The position numbers and the translations under genes are program-made. From NCBI GenBank assembly GCA_948933715.1, contig CAQZPH010000004.1:43694-49095 (forward strand): DNA of 5,402 nt, read 5' to 3'. The first letter of the stretch is position 1. Each line of letters begins with the position of its first letter. Shown here piece by piece: positions 4,994-5,402 of the stretch. The DNA comes from an uncultured Eubacteriales bacterium (lineage in GTDB: Bacteria > Bacillota > Clostridia > Oscillospirales > Acutalibacteraceae). A model generated the notes under the pieces. The model was not told the DNA's origin. It searched no databases and saw nothing but the letters and a program-made list of their open reading frames with translations.

Positions 4994-5402
4994 ATGTTAA
5001 AAAGATATTTGGAAATTGGGAAAATAGTGTCTACTCATGGCCTTAAAGGAGAACTCCGAGTTGATCCCTGGTGCGATTCAGGTGACTTTTTATGTAGTTT
5101 TAAAATTTTATATTTTGAAAAAGGACAGGAAAAACTAGAAATTTATAAAGCAAAAGTGCATAAAAACATAGTTATTTTAAAAATTCTAGGAGTTAATTCT
5201 ATAGATCAAGCCAAAAAGTTGATAGGTAAAATTTTATATGTAGATAGAGAAGATGTAAACCTTTCAGATGGAGAATATTTTATTCAAGATATTATAGGGA
5301 TTGAAGTTTTTGATGATAATACCAATTTAAGGTATGGAAAAATAACAGATGTATTAAAAACAGGAGCAAATGATGTATATCAAGTAACAGATGATAATAA
5401 TA
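4994..5402 (+). CDS. rimM: RimM, 16S rRNA processing / 30S maturation factor, N-terminal part, truncated by the window end
   Basis: RimM binds ribosomal protein uS19 and aids late maturation of the 30S head. The frame opens at ATG 4994, set by GGAGG (4984-4988) five bases upstream, and stays open for 136 codons to the window end; full-length family members are about 165-175, so perhaps 30 residues are missing. The N-terminal beta-barrel opens LEIGKIVSTHGLKGELRV (6-23), with the family hallmark G-K-I-V-x-x-H-G-x-K-G. LIGKILYVDREDV (76-88) is the conserved end of that domain, and SDGEYFIQDIIGIEV (91-105) opens the PRC barrel, followed by YGKITDVLKTGANDVYQV (114-131). trmD and rplS would be expected downstream by analogy with other Firmicutes; that cannot be seen here. 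Confidence 0.97.
   Translation, partial: MLKRYLEIGKIVSTHGLKGELRVDPWCDSGDFLCSFKILYFEKGQEKLEIYKAKVHKNIVILKILGVNSIDQAKKLIGKILYVDREDVNLSDGEYFIQDIIGIEVFDDNTNLRYGKITDVLKTGANDVYQVTDDNN

Overview
The window is AT-rich chromosomal DNA from a low-GC Gram-positive bacterium, most likely a member of the Clostridia. This rests on the gene set (mutS2, and the order ylxM-ffh-rpsP-khpA-rimM), strong Shine-Dalgarno sites, consensus sigma-A promoters and A/T-ending codons. The species cannot be named from the sequence alone. Most of the window is conserved housekeeping DNA; the least explained part is the stretch 1311-2475.

Layout. (1) 1-1309, plus strand: the C-terminal part of MutS2, cut by the window edge. 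(2) 1311-1484, minus strand: a 57-residue ribbon-helix-helix (RHH) protein that converges on mutS2 with one base between the stop codons. (3) 1485-1601: a divergent control region with a good plus-strand sigma-A promoter, a weaker overlapping minus-strand promoter and nested short palindromes that could be an operator. (4) 1602-2475, plus strand: a two-gene unit made of a 53-residue protein with an RHH-like pattern and a membrane-anchored YpmS/DUF2140-like protein, closed by a hairpin terminator whose 5' arm contains the stop codon. (5) 2519-2605: a perfect-consensus sigma-A promoter and a short leader. (6) 2606-4895: ylxM, ffh, rpsP and khpA in one direction, linking co-translational protein targeting to ribosome structure and RNA binding. 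(7) 4926-4953: a strong hairpin between khpA and rimM. (8) 4994-5402: the first 136 codons of rimM, which runs off the end.

How the genes fit together. YlxM and Ffh form the signal recognition particle module. RpsP (bS16) is a small-subunit protein, KhpA a small KH-domain RNA chaperone, and RimM a 30S maturation factor, so the right half is a translation and secretion operon. ylxM, ffh, rpsP and khpA all start with GTG or TTG, and only rimM starts with ATG. ftsY, which often lies next to ylxM-ffh, is not here: the operon begins with its own promoter directly at ylxM.

I found no mobile element, CRISPR array, tRNA or rRNA. The best candidate for something undescribed is the small divergent cassette at 1311-2475: two tiny RHH-like proteins sharing a palindrome-bearing promoter region, one of them in the same transcript as a membrane protein of unknown function. 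That it is a regulatory circuit is inference; the genes, promoter and terminator are visible in the sequence.
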